In this document: positions 45,341 to 54,008 of the stretch, one piece after another
Numbering within the stretch: position 1 is the stretch's first letter
Layout: every line of letters begins with the position of its first letter
NCBI RefSeq assembly: GCF_003402975.1
Contig: NZ_QURB01000002.1
Span: 422,101-486,100, forward strand
DNA: 64,000 bases
Source: Brumimicrobium aurantiacum
GTDB taxonomy: Bacteria; Bacteroidota; Bacteroidia; Flavobacteriales_D; Crocinitomicaceae
Direction: 5' to 3'
Made by a program: the position numbers and the translations under genes
The notes under the pieces: model-generated
The model's input: only the letters and a program-made list of their open reading frames with translations
What the model was told of the DNA's origin: nothing
Database searches by the model: none

Positions 45341-46436
45341 ACAGTTTTGAGCAAGAGTACTGAGCATACAGCGAAGTAGCTCTTGCGAAAAAATGTTTTG
45401 TCCCTCAAGACTCACACTCAAACTCAAACTAAATCAGTATTTAGCAAGAGTATCAGCATACAGGAAAACCACAAGTTCATCAGAATAAAATGTATAATTC
45501 CTATATCAAAGGAAATATAGTTCAGTTTTGAACAAATGCAATTACAGTTTTGAGCAAGAGTACTGAGCATACAGCGAAGTAGCTCTTGCGAAAAAATGTT
45601 TTGTCCCTCAAGACTCACACTCAAACTCAAACTAAATCAGTATTTAGCAAGAGTATCAGCATACAGGAAAACCACAAGTTCATCAGAATAAAATGTATAA
45701 TTCCTATATCAAAGGAAATATAGTTCAGTTTTGAACAAATGCAATTACAGTTTTGAGCAAGAGTACTGAGCATACAGCGAAGTAGCTCTTGCGAAAAAAT
45801 GTTTTGTCCCTCAAGACTCACACTCAAACTCAAACTAAATCAGTATTTAGCAAGAGTATCAGCATACAGGAAAACCACAAGTTCATCAGAATAAATTGTA
45901 TAATTCCTATATCAAAGGAAATATAGTTCAGTTTTGAACAAATGCAATTACAGTTTTGAGCAAGAGTACTGAGCATACAGCGAAGTAACTCTTGCGAAAA
46001 AATGTTTTGTCCCTCAAGACTCACACTCAAACTCAAACTAAATCAGTATGTAGCAAGAGTATCAGCATACAGGAAAACCACAAGTTCATCAGAATAAAAT
46101 GTATAACTCCTATATCGAAGGAAATATAGTTCAGTTTTGAACAAATGCAATTACAGTTTTGAGCAAGAGTACTGAGCATACAGCGAAGTAGCTCTTGCGA
46201 AAAAATGTTTTGTCCCTCAAGACTCGTACTCAAACTCAAACTAAATCAGTATTTAGCAAGAGTATTCAGCATACAGGAAAACCACAAGTTCATCAGAATA
46301 AAATGTATAACTCCTATATCGAAGGAAATATAGTTCAGTTTTGAACAAATGCAATTACAGTTTTGAGCAAGAGTACTGAGCATACAGCGAAGTAGCTCTT
46401 GCGAAAAAATGTTTTGTCCCTCAAGACTCGTACTCC
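45341..46436. repeat. tandem array of 203-bp repeats directly downstream of tmRNA
   Basis: Five full units start at 45341, 45544, 45747, 45950 and 46153 (period 203, the last 204), with a partial sixth at 46357-46436. Units 1 and 2 are identical; unit 3 differs by one base; units 4 and 5 by several. Each unit holds two copies of a GCAAGAGTAyTnAGCATACAG motif, a GCAAGAG/CTCTTGC hairpin and a GTTCA-GTTT-TGAAC hairpin. On the minus strand each unit contains a 68-codon frame overlapping the next by 4 bp; these look like a by-product of the period. No gene or known RNA explains the array. Confidence 0.95.
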
Positions 46437-46729
46437 AAGACAGTATTGGGCAAGAGTATTTAGCATACAGGACGATTTTTATTGGGTAATTGACGCTAAC
46501 TATTTCCTCTTTTTTCAAACTCAAACTAATTCGGTACGTAGCAAGAGCAATTACAGTATTCAGCATACAGTTTCAGAATACATGACTTACTTTTTATTAA
46601 CTACCAACATTTCTAAAATTGTTTTACCTTAAACATGGTATTGCCTTTTCTTTATAAGCTTTCTAATTTTACGTATTATTTAGAACAATTCTAAATAATT
46701 GAAATTGTTAAATTTAAGTCTAGACAGTC
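46437..46729. other. degenerate distal edge of the repeat array and spacer
   Basis: Two further decayed copies of the GCAAGAG...AGCATACAG motif lie at about 46448-46471 and 46538-46570. They show that the array once extended further or grew from this side. After 46570 the sequence is ordinary AT-rich spacer up to the 105-residue gene. Confidence 0.6.
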
Positions 46730-47047
46730 ATGCCTCAACAAATACTCTCTCACGATAAAAATGGTTTTATCGCTATATGCAATAATTGTGGAAATTATCA
46801 AATCTTTTTTGGCACCACCGGAATCTACTTAAAGTATAATGAACTTATGGAGATTATTGAATTTGCAAGAGATGAATATAAGTACTTTCAAAACTATGAA
46901 TACATTGATCAAAAGTGCATTCAAATACCAACTTTCAATGATAATACCCAATTAGTCTTGACTTATCGTGAACTACAAAAACTCCAAGTTCTTCTTGAAG
47001 AAGCATCTATCATGATTCAAGTGCACAATATTTTAAATGAAAGGTAG
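46730..47047 (+). CDS. small cytoplasmic protein of unknown function
   Basis: 105 residues, no signal peptide. An N-terminal CNNCGNYQIFFGTTGIYL segment has a CxxC pair that could hold a metal with other ligands, followed by a helical C-terminus (LTYRELQKLQVLLEEA). It resembles a small Bacteroidota-only family with a C-x-x-C-G-x-(Y/F)-x-(L/I)-x-F-G start (possibly DUF6686), which I cannot name with certainty. It is isolated between the repeat array and a convergent gene. Confidence 0.65.
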   Translation: MPQQILSHDKNGFIAICNNCGNYQIFFGTTGIYLKYNELMEIIEFARDEYKYFQNYEYIDQKCIQIPTFNDNTQLVLTYRELQKLQVLLEEASIMIQVHNILNER

Positions 47048-47093
47048 ATTTCTTTTCAAGGACATAGGTATTTATAAATTCAAAAGTTGAATA

Positions 47094-47807
47094 CTAAATC
47101 ATCGTTTGTATATATTGATAACCTAAACCTATTAACATTGCCAAACCAAAACTGAACAATGTCCCAATTAAAATATACTCTGTGAGTTTCCTATCTTTTG
47201 CATTGGATAAATCTCCAAATCGAAAAACTGACTTCGCGGCTAACAAGAATCCAATTCCTTCCCAATAATCTAAAATTATGAAACCAAATATGAACAATCG
47301 CTCCAACATTCCGATATAGGCCCCAGCATTTTGTAAAGATTCATGATTATTTTCTTCTGGCTTCCATTTTGAAATAAGAACTCGCATCACAATTGATGTT
47401 ACATTCGTTACCAAAAGAATAGCAATGGTCAACAATAATATATTTGGTGTAAACAATTCAATACTTGACATTATTTCAGGTTGATAAAGGTAAACCACTC
47501 CAAAGATTATAAATAAGTGTAATAATTGATCTATAAAGAAAAGTGTTATATTATTAAAACGATCATTCGCATATAGTTTCCCCAAATCAATAACATAGTG
47601 CGATACCAAAATTATTGTGAAGCCTTTCCAATAACTAAAGTCAAACTGGAAGACAACAATTAGAAAAATTGCGTGAATCAAAAGATGTAAATACAACTTT
47701 GTTGATTTAACCTTATACCTCCTTTTATGTTGTACCCATCTACTCGATTGAAACACAAAGTCTCCTAAAATATGCGCCAATAAAAACTTTAGTACGAGTA
47801 CAATCAT
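47094..47807 (-). CDS. DUF3307 membrane protein
   Basis: 237 residues with six or so membrane helices. The N-terminal LLAHILGDFVFQSSRWVQHKR and HLLIHAIFL followed by VSHYVIDLGKLY are the DUF3307 hallmark (His/Asp residues in membrane helices). Its start overlaps the stop of the upstream SatD-like gene by 4 bp. DUF3307/SatD pairs recur in bacteria, but the function is unknown. Confidence 0.85.
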   Translation of the reverse strand: MIVLVLKFLLAHILGDFVFQSSRWVQHKRRYKVKSTKLYLHLLIHAIFLIVVFQFDFSYWKGFTIILVSHYVIDLGKLYANDRFNNITLFFIDQLLHLFIIFGVVYLYQPEIMSSIELFTPNILLLTIAILLVTNVTSIVMRVLISKWKPEENNHESLQNAGAYIGMLERLFIFGFIILDYWEGIGFLLAAKSVFRFGDLSNAKDRKLTEYILIGTLFSFGLAMLIGLGYQYIQTMI

Positions 47808-48403
47808 AATTTCTGAATTTCTTCTTTATAATAGTTTAATAGTCTCTGTATTTCATCAAATCCACCACGCTTTAATGCAATACTTATATTACTCTGACTT
47901 TTGTCTAGTAATTTAGCCATTTCAGATTGCGTCATGTTAGGATTTTTTAAACTCAATTGAATGATTTTAGAAGATAATGGAGTCCAACTATTCATTGATA
48001 TTCCCGCTAGTGAAAACATTACATTCATTGTTTTGTCAAAGTTTTTGTCGGGTGACTTCATCTTTAAAAGATCTTTCTTTAGCTGCTCAAAGCATTCACC
48101 TGACCTCAAAAATGCATCTCCATTTGATTCTGTTATTTTTTCAGCTTCATAATTAACTTCTCCTATTCCAATAGCCATTCTGATATCTAACGCTTTGAAT
48201 TGTTTAATTTGTGCTTTTAATAGAACAGCCGCTAACAAAGCTTTTTTGGGTTCTACTTTCAATTGAAAACTATCACCTCTATATATTTCCCATTGTCCAG
48301 GCTCATTACCGAATAAGCTTAAGCATTCTTTGAGTTTCGAGATCCACACTTTTGCTTCTATAGCTCTCGAATTTACAATATCACCTGTTATAATTGCTTC
48401 CAT
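47804..48403 (-). CDS. SatD-family protein with C-terminal HTH
   Basis: 199 residues. It starts AIITGDIVNSRAI, typical of the SatD family, with a YRGDSFQLKV middle and an IRMAIGIGEVNY strand that recalls nucleotide-cyclase-fold proteins. A helix-turn-helix (NMTQSEMAKLLDKSQSNISIALKRG by eye, about residues 155-180) suggests DNA binding. It is translationally coupled to the DUF3307 gene. A perfect 18-bp palindrome 33 bp upstream is a good candidate for its own operator. Confidence 0.82.
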   Translation of the reverse strand: MEAIITGDIVNSRAIEAKVWISKLKECLSLFGNEPGQWEIYRGDSFQLKVEPKKALLAAVLLKAQIKQFKALDIRMAIGIGEVNYEAEKITESNGDAFLRSGECFEQLKKDLLKMKSPDKNFDKTMNVMFSLAGISMNSWTPLSSKIIQLSLKNPNMTQSEMAKLLDKSQSNISIALKRGGFDEIQRLLNYYKEEIQKL

Positions 48404-48435
48404 GACTTATACTAATTAAATATACCCATTTTTAT

Positions 48436-48453
48436 GTATAATTTAAATTATAC
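48436..48453. promoter_or_regulatory. 18-bp palindromic operator candidate
   Basis: GTATAATTTAAATTATAC is a perfect palindrome, 33 bp upstream of the satD-like start and about 110 bp from divergent uvrB. Similar TATAC/GTATA half-sites lie on both sides (48411-48426, 48462-48468). It could serve as an autoregulatory site for the HTH of the SatD-like protein. Confidence 0.55.
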
Positions 48454-48551
48454 TCTATTTTGTGTATATCTACAAACATACTCATTTTTAAATATAATTC
48501 ATCATACAAACTGAAATTTAAATACTTCAATTAATACTGACAATAATTCTT

Positions 48552-48559
48552 TATGTTTG
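48552..48559 (+). promoter_or_regulatory. -7 element TATGTTTG of uvrB
   Basis: Matches TAnnTTTG only 4 bp before the uvrB ATG, so transcription would begin at or next to the A of the start codon (leaderless or nearly so). No clear -33 TTG. Confidence 0.45.
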
Positions 48560-48563
48560 TAAT

Positions 48564-50552
48564 ATGGAATTTAAACTTGTATCTCCGTTCGAACCAATGG
48601 GCGATCAACCCCAGGCAATTAAAGAACTTGCTGAAGGTGTGAACAATAATACTGAGCATCAAACTTTGTTAGGCGTGACAGGAAGTGGGAAGACTTTTAC
48701 AGTGGCTAATGTCATTAAAGAAGTTAAAAAACCAACCTTGATATTGTCACACAATAAAACCTTAGCAGCTCAACTTTACAATGAATTTAAACAGTTCTTT
48801 CCTGAAAATGCAGTTGAGTATTTTGTTTCATACTATGACTATTATCAACCTGAGGCTTACTTGCCAGTTACAGATACATTCATTGAGAAAGATTTAGCCA
48901 TTAATGATGAAATTGAAAAGCTTAGACTTTCTGCTACTTCTGCCCTACTTTCAGGACGAAGAGACGTTATTGTGGTTTCGTCGGTTTCTTGTATATATGG
49001 TATTGGAAATCCAAATGAATTTGAAAAGAGCATTATCCCTGTAGCGGTTGGAGATACCATCTTAAGAAATAAGTTTCTATTTAAATTAGTAGAAAACCTA
49101 TACTCTCGTGCTGGAGATGAGTTTAAACGTGGAACTTTTCGTGTCACCGGAGATACAGTAGATGTTTATCTCGCTTATGCAGATTATGCCTTGAGAATTG
49201 AATTTTGGGATGATGATATTGAAGGGATTTTCACCATTGATCCAGAAAGTAATGATGTCATTGATGAATTAGATGCCATCAACATTTATCCGGCCAATAT
49301 CTTTGTGAGTTCACCAGAAACAACGAAACAAGCCATTGAATTTATCCAGGAAGACATGGTAATTCAAGTGGAAGCTTTCAAACAAGAAGGTAAACACGCT
49401 GAAGCAAAACGTTTGTTAGAAAGAACGGAATATGACTTAGAAATGATCCGTGAACTAGGATATTGTCAAGGAATTGAGAATTATTCACGTTATTTTGACA
49501 AAAGATTACCAGGTACACGTCCTTTCTGTTTGTTGGATTACTTCCCAAAAGACTTTTTGATGGTTGTTGATGAAAGTCATGTGACACTACCTCAAATTCG
49601 AGCTATGTATGGTGGTGACCGTGCAAGAAAAATCAATTTGGTAGATTATGGATTCCGTTTACAAGCCGCTATGGATAATCGCCCGTTAAAGTTTGAGGAA
49701 TTTCAATCCATCATGAATCAAATGATTTATGTGAGTGCTACACCTGCCGATTATGAAATTGAAATGTCTGATGGTGTTGTTGTAGAACAAGTTATTCGTC
49801 CTACTGGTCTACTCGATCCTGAAATTGATGTTCGTCCAAGTTTAAACCAGATAGATGATTTAATTGAAGAAATTCAAAATAGAATTGCAGTTAAAGAAAG
49901 AACCCTTGTAACGACTTTGACGAAAAGAATGGCTGAGGAATTACAAAAATACCTCGACCGAATGGGGATTCTTTGTCGATATATACACAGTGAAGTGGAT
50001 ACACTAGAACGTGTTGAAATTTTGCAACAATTACGAGAAGGTGTTTTTGATGTTTTAATTGGCGTTAACCTTTTACGTGAAGGACTTGATTTACCAGAAG
50101 TAAGTTTAGTAGCAATTCTCGATGCGGACAAAGAAGGATTTTTGAGAAATGAACGTTCACTCGTTCAAACCGTTGGTAGAGCTGCAAGAAATGTCAATGG
50201 ATTAGTCATCATGTATGCCGATAAAGTTACTAAGTCGATGGAAAGAACAATTGACGAAACCAATCGTAGACGAGCGATACAAATGGCGTATAACGAAGAA
50301 CATGGAATCGTACCGACTGCATTAAACAAAACCAATGAAAATGCTTTCCATTATAGAACTGAGGAAGAAGACAACAGTATGATTGCCGCTGATCCGGTAG
50401 AACAATACATGGACACAAAACAATTGGAGAAGAGTATTAAAAATGCAGAGCGTCAAATGAAAAAAGCTGCCAAAGACCTTGACTTTATGGAAGCAGCTCG
50501 TTTGCGTGATGAAATGTTTAGACTTCAAAAATTAATGGAAGGAAAAGATTAA
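48564..50552 (+). CDS. uvrB: excinuclease ABC subunit B
   Basis: 662 residues, standard length. Walker A LLGVTGSGKTFTVANV, the damage-verifying beta-hairpin region YFVSYYDYYQPEAYLP, DESHVTLPQ Walker B, YVSATPADYE, and helicase motifs V/VI (LREGLDLPEVSLVAILDADK, QTVGRAARN). The C-terminal UVR motif that contacts UvrC is present (KQLEKSIKNAERQMKKAAKD). It acts in nucleotide excision repair with UvrA and UvrC, which are not in the window. Confidence 0.98.
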   Translation: MEFKLVSPFEPMGDQPQAIKELAEGVNNNTEHQTLLGVTGSGKTFTVANVIKEVKKPTLILSHNKTLAAQLYNEFKQFFPENAVEYFVSYYDYYQPEAYLPVTDTFIEKDLAINDEIEKLRLSATSALLSGRRDVIVVSSVSCIYGIGNPNEFEKSIIPVAVGDTILRNKFLFKLVENLYSRAGDEFKRGTFRVTGDTVDVYLAYADYALRIEFWDDDIEGIFTIDPESNDVIDELDAINIYPANIFVSSPETTKQAIEFIQEDMVIQVEAFKQEGKHAEAKRLLERTEYDLEMIRELGYCQGIENYSRYFDKRLPGTRPFCLLDYFPKDFLMVVDESHVTLPQIRAMYGGDRARKINLVDYGFRLQAAMDNRPLKFEEFQSIMNQMIYVSATPADYEIEMSDGVVVEQVIRPTGLLDPEIDVRPSLNQIDDLIEEIQNRIAVKERTLVTTLTKRMAEELQKYLDRMGILCRYIHSEVDTLERVEILQQLREGVFDVLIGVNLLREGLDLPEVSLVAILDADKEGFLRNERSLVQTVGRAARNVNGLVIMYADKVTKSMERTIDETNRRRAIQMAYNEEHGIVPTALNKTNENAFHYRTEEEDNSMIAADPVEQYMDTKQLEKSIKNAERQMKKAAKDLDFMEAARLRDEMFRLQKLMEGKD

Positions 50553-50724
50553 TTAGGGAGTGGTTTGAAGGTCTAGGGAGAGGTTTGGGAGTTTAAGAAC
50601 AGAGTTTTTAAAATTCTAGCAACGAATAAATGAAAGAAATAAAATATGAATATTCCACCCTTGATTCATCACACTTTGAATAGATTTCGTGAAAAGAAAA
50701 AAACAATTAAATTTGTAAAAAATA

Positions 50725-50775
50725 TTGGCAATGATGTCTGCCCAAAACCGTCCGCAAAAGACTAATGACTTCTGT
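50725..50775 (+). promoter_or_regulatory. fluoride riboswitch (crcB motif)
   Basis: GGCA/TGCC stem (50727-50730/50739-50742) enclosing ATGATGTC, then AAAACCG, a small GTC/GAC hairpin with a CGCAAAA loop, and TAATGACTTCT. This follows the order of the crcB consensus (stem, AUG in loop, AACCG, UGAUGRCNCCU). The pseudoknot GATGT/ACTTC pairs with one U-U mismatch. It is 27 nt before a CLC gene of the fluoride type, a known target of this riboswitch. It probably controls translation, as no terminator is seen. Confidence 0.8.
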
Positions 50776-50801
50776 TTAAACTTTAAATTAAGGGATTAAA
50801 T

Positions 50802-52016
50802 ATGAGGTCAAAAATTTCGCAAATAAGTCAATGGCTACTCATCGTTATACTTGTTTCTATAGTTGCAGGAAGTATTTCAGCACTTTTCTTGGGAAGTCTA
50901 TCATTTGTAACCAATCTACGTTCTAATCACGATATTTTCATTTATCTTTTACCTATTGGTGGATTATTAATTGGACTCATGTACTTCTATGGTTCAAGAG
51001 GTGTTGAAGGTGGAAACAATTTACTCATCAAGGAAATGAATGCTCCTAAAACAACAATTCATTGGAAAATCGTCCCATTGGTTTTTATTGGAACGATAAC
51101 AACACATTTATTTGGCGGTTCCGCTGGACGAGAAGGAACTGCTGTCCAAATGGGAGGAGCTATTGGTGACGCAATAACTTACTTCTTTAAATGGACTAAA
51201 AAACATAGAAAACGTTTATTAAGAATGGGAGTTGCAGCTGGGTTTTCTGGAGTATTTGGAACCCCACTCGCAGGTGCAATTTTCGCTTTTGAATTGGCAA
51301 GAGATAAAAAGTTCAATATTCAAGATTCTATCTTGGTTATAATGACCTCTTTTGGTGGACACATTTTTTGTATAATTTGGGGAGTAAATCATACAACTTA
51401 TCCTGTAAAAATGTTCCCCGAATTTTCATGGACCCTACTGCTATTGGTAATTATCGCAGGACTTTCTTTTGGAGTTTCCGCCTATGTTTTCGCAAAATTC
51501 AAACAGTTTTTTACCCAGCTTTTCAGTAAAATACAAATTCCCTTTTTACGACCAATGATTGGAGGAATAATCTTACTGCTCCTATTTATCACTTTTAAAA
51601 TCCGACCATTTCTAGGATTAGGAATTCCCGAAATTCAAGATGCATTTATGCAACAACAATTTGAGTTCAGTTTTCTGATTAAGATTTTACTCACCGCATT
51701 AACATTAGGAGCTGGGTTCAAAGGTGGAGAAGCCACTCCACTCTTCTTCATTGGTGCTATGTTGGGAAATACATTATTCTTATTCCTACCATTACCGATG
51801 GACTTCCTTGCAGCTTTAGGTTTTGTCGCTGTATTTGGTGCAGCAACCAATACGCCTATTGCAAGTAGCTTGATTGGTGCAGAGTTATTTGGATTTGAAG
51901 GATTGTTGTATTTTACAATCGCCAATTTCTTCGCTTATATCATTTCAGGAAACAATAGTGTTTATAGCGATCAACAAAAGTTATTGAAAAAGAAATCACT
52001 TTTTTCACGCAAATAA
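50802..52016 (+). CDS. CLC-family fluoride/proton antiporter (CLC-F type)
   Basis: 404 residues with about ten membrane helices. Family motifs: GSAGREGTAVQMG (GREG with the gating Glu, followed by Thr instead of the Pro of chloride CLCs), GFSGVFGTPLAGAIFAFE, GGEATPLFFIGAMLG and TNTPIASSLIGAELF. The GREGT and GGEATP forms are those of CLC-F antiporters that export F- in exchange for H+. The canonical GSGIP motif of chloride CLCs is absent (region reads YGSRGVEGGNN). The riboswitch immediately upstream independently supports fluoride as the substrate. Monocistronic; hairpin terminator at 52010-52049. Confidence 0.85.
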   Translation: MRSKISQISQWLLIVILVSIVAGSISALFLGSLSFVTNLRSNHDIFIYLLPIGGLLIGLMYFYGSRGVEGGNNLLIKEMNAPKTTIHWKIVPLVFIGTITTHLFGGSAGREGTAVQMGGAIGDAITYFFKWTKKHRKRLLRMGVAAGFSGVFGTPLAGAIFAFELARDKKFNIQDSILVIMTSFGGHIFCIIWGVNHTTYPVKMFPEFSWTLLLLVIIAGLSFGVSAYVFAKFKQFFTQLFSKIQIPFLRPMIGGIILLLLFITFKIRPFLGLGIPEIQDAFMQQQFEFSFLIKILLTALTLGAGFKGGEATPLFFIGAMLGNTLFLFLPLPMDFLAALGFVAVFGAATNTPIASSLIGAELFGFEGLLYFTIANFFAYIISGNNSVYSDQQKLLKKKSLFSRK

Positions 52017-52049
52017 AAAAGCGCTTTATTCACACGGAACAAAGCGCTT
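52010..52049. terminator. shared hairpin terminator for convergent genes
   Basis: AAGCGCTTT (52019-52027) / AAAGCGCTT (52041-52049). On the minus strand it is followed by a T6 run, making it a good terminator for the 85-residue gene; on the plus strand it can end the CLC transcript. Confidence 0.8.
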
Positions 52050-52067
52050 CAATGATTTTGAAGTAGT

Positions 52068-52325
52068 TTACTGCATTTTATTCAAACGGTCAGTCCACTC
52101 ATTTCTTGTTTTTTCAACTTTAGCTTCAATCGCCTTGTAGTCTTTTTTATTGCTTGCTTTTTTAATTTCAGCCATAATTTCTTCTTGAAAATCAGCAGCG
52201 TCATCGATAAAAGCATCAGATTCTTCAGTTTTTGATTCATTATAAAGTTGAACGCTATAACATTCGTCAACTACATCATATATCATCCCATTAATGTTCT
52301 TTTTCAAATCTCTAATATTTGCCAT
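52068..52325 (-). CDS. small helical protein of unknown function
   Basis: 85 residues from the Met of MANIRDLKKNINGM at 52325; a longer frame to 52355 adds ten residues that do not match its character. It is helical and acidic, with segments YDVVDECYSVQLYNE and DFQEEIMAEIKKA. It resembles a family of short cytoplasmic Bacteroidota proteins without assigned function. Convergent with the CLC gene and sharing its terminator. Confidence 0.7.
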   Translation of the reverse strand: MANIRDLKKNINGMIYDVVDECYSVQLYNESKTEESDAFIDDAADFQEEIMAEIKKASNKKDYKAIEAKVEKTRNEWTDRLNKMQ

Positions 52326-52557
52326 TTTTTTAATCTTTAAATGTGCACACAGCACCGTTAGTAAATCGTAGTAAAGTTAATTCTAAACTTTTACTTTATC
52401 TGTATATTATTCAATTGAAATTTATAACACTCACATAAAAACTCATTAACACACTGTTTTACAACAAACTACGTCTTATTAAAATTTACTTTGATAAACG
52501 AATTGAATAGCATATCTTTTTCTAAAAAAATGAGCAAAAAAAATATTTTGATAATAA

Positions 52558-52588
52558 TTGGTCGCTATCATTAATGATGTTATTTTTG
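52558..52588 (+). promoter_or_regulatory. promoter of the DinB/NlpC operon
   Basis: TTG at 52558-52560, 20-nt spacer and TATTTTTG at 52581-52588: a good Bacteroidota sigma-A match, 19 bp before the DinB-like start. Confidence 0.75.
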
Positions 52589-52607
52589 ACTATTCAAGAA
52601 TAAAATT

Positions 52608-53198
52608 ATGAAAGGATTTTTAATAGAAGAATTGTTGACAGATTTAAAGAATATCAGTGAATCTAACATCAATTTGGTACAGAAAAAATGTACGCATCTC
52701 GGTGAAAATCAAATAAAATGGAGGCCCAACAAGGAGAGTTGGAACATTCAAGAAGTGCTTTCCCATTTGAATAGCTATTCTTCCTATTATCATCATCTTT
52801 TTATAGAAAAAATCAACAATACTAAATTTCTAAGCATCAAAGAGAACTTTGTTTCTTCTCCTTTAGGCAGAAGTGCATGGAAATCTATGAAATTAGGACG
52901 TTTAAACAATGTTAAACGAAAGTTTCGTGCACCAAGAAATCAAAATCCATCAATTACACCAGAGTTAATTGAAAAAGAAGCTGTTGAAAAATTCATCAGT
53001 AATCAGAAAGAAATGTTGACAATCTTGGATTCTGCTGAAAAGGTAAACTTGAAAAAAGTTAAAATTCCGATTTCTATCAGTAAAATTGTTAGACTTCGGT
53101 TAGGAGATGCACTAATGTTTGTCGTTTATCACAACGAACGTCACATCCAACAAGTAAAAAACATTCTTAGTCATCCTAATTTCCCTAAAAAACAATGA
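52608..53198 (+). CDS. DinB-family metal-binding protein
   Basis: 196 residues, four-helix-bundle character. The DinB/YfiT metal-ligand histidines are seen in ESWNIQEVLSHLNSY (first His) and YHNERHIQQVKNIL (last two). Members include thiol-dependent transferases; the substrate here is unknown. The stop overlaps the NlpC/P60 gene start by 4 bp. Confidence 0.82.
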   Translation: MKGFLIEELLTDLKNISESNINLVQKKCTHLGENQIKWRPNKESWNIQEVLSHLNSYSSYYHHLFIEKINNTKFLSIKENFVSSPLGRSAWKSMKLGRLNNVKRKFRAPRNQNPSITPELIEKEAVEKFISNQKEMLTILDSAEKVNLKKVKIPISISKIVRLRLGDALMFVVYHNERHIQQVKNILSHPNFPKKQ

Positions 53199-53962
53199 AC
53201 ATTGGCATTAACGCAATTTGTGGACTAACAGTAATTCCTGTTCGAGCTGATCATCAAGACACTTCTGAAATTGTAACTCAACTTCTTTTTGGAGAAACAG
53301 TTACTATAATTGAAATTCATCATCAGTGGGTGAAAATAAAAATTGTTCACGATCAATATGAAGGTTGGGTAGACAATAAACAACTTTTAAAAGTTTCAGA
53401 TAGCACATTTGAATCTTTGAATAAGAATACCAAGAGACAGCATACAGATTTAAATACATTGCAAACACCTTGGGGGAAACAACATGTATTACAAGGCAGT
53501 CCGATCTTGAGTACATCAAATAATTTTCGAATTGACGATTTACAATTTGAATCCCATTCAAATTCGGGGTCAAACACAGTTTACGATTCTTTGACGGAAA
53601 TAGCACTCTCCTACTCCAACAGTCCATATTTATGGGGAGGAAGAACAGCTTTTGGAATTGATTGTTCAGGCTTTACTCAAACGGTATATCACCAAATGAA
53701 TTATTATTTACCTCGAGATGCTTCTCAGCAATTCCTAAAAGGAGAACCAATTGCATTTGATCAACAACAACCTGGCGATTTAGCTTTTTTCAAGTCAGAA
53801 AAAACAGGAAACATACACCATGTGGGAATAATTTTGGATAAAGAAAAAATTATTCATGCCCATGGAAAAGTTAGAATAGACACTTTAAATCCAGAAGGAG
53901 TTTATAACGAGGATAAAAAATATTATTCTCATAAGTTTACTGGCATAAAAAGATACTTCTAA
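53195..53962 (+). CDS. NlpC/P60 family peptidase with N-terminal SH3-like domain
   Basis: 255 residues. No strong signal peptide (begins MNIGINAICGLTVIPVRAD). A bacterial SH3-like domain (about residues 8-70, with LLFGETVTIIEIHHQWVKI and EGWVDNKQL) precedes the C40 peptidase domain (about 125-255). The catalytic Cys is in GIDCSGFTQ, the His in HHVGIIL and the third polar residue in IHAHGK; SPYLWGGR is the usual entry motif. Such enzymes cleave D-Glu-meso-DAP bonds in murein peptides. It may act on imported or cytosolic muropeptides given the weak signal. Coupled to the DinB gene. Confidence 0.88.
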   Translation: MNIGINAICGLTVIPVRADHQDTSEIVTQLLFGETVTIIEIHHQWVKIKIVHDQYEGWVDNKQLLKVSDSTFESLNKNTKRQHTDLNTLQTPWGKQHVLQGSPILSTSNNFRIDDLQFESHSNSGSNTVYDSLTEIALSYSNSPYLWGGRTAFGIDCSGFTQTVYHQMNYYLPRDASQQFLKGEPIAFDQQQPGDLAFFKSEKTGNIHHVGIILDKEKIIHAHGKVRIDTLNPEGVYNEDKKYYSHKFTGIKRYF

Positions 53963-54008
53963 TCATAACCAAATCTAAAAATTGATAATAAGAATAAAAC
54001 ACAAGCGA

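Noticed and set aside
45424-46566. Chain of 68-codon minus-strand frames with 4-bp overlaps in the repeat array
   Set aside because: The overlap follows directly from the 203-bp period. Differences between copies change residues freely, there is no plausible start signal, and the protein has no recognisable features.
45341-46570. CRISPR array
   Set aside because: The repeats are regular, but the sequences between motif copies are themselves repeated, so there are no unique spacers; no cas genes are present.
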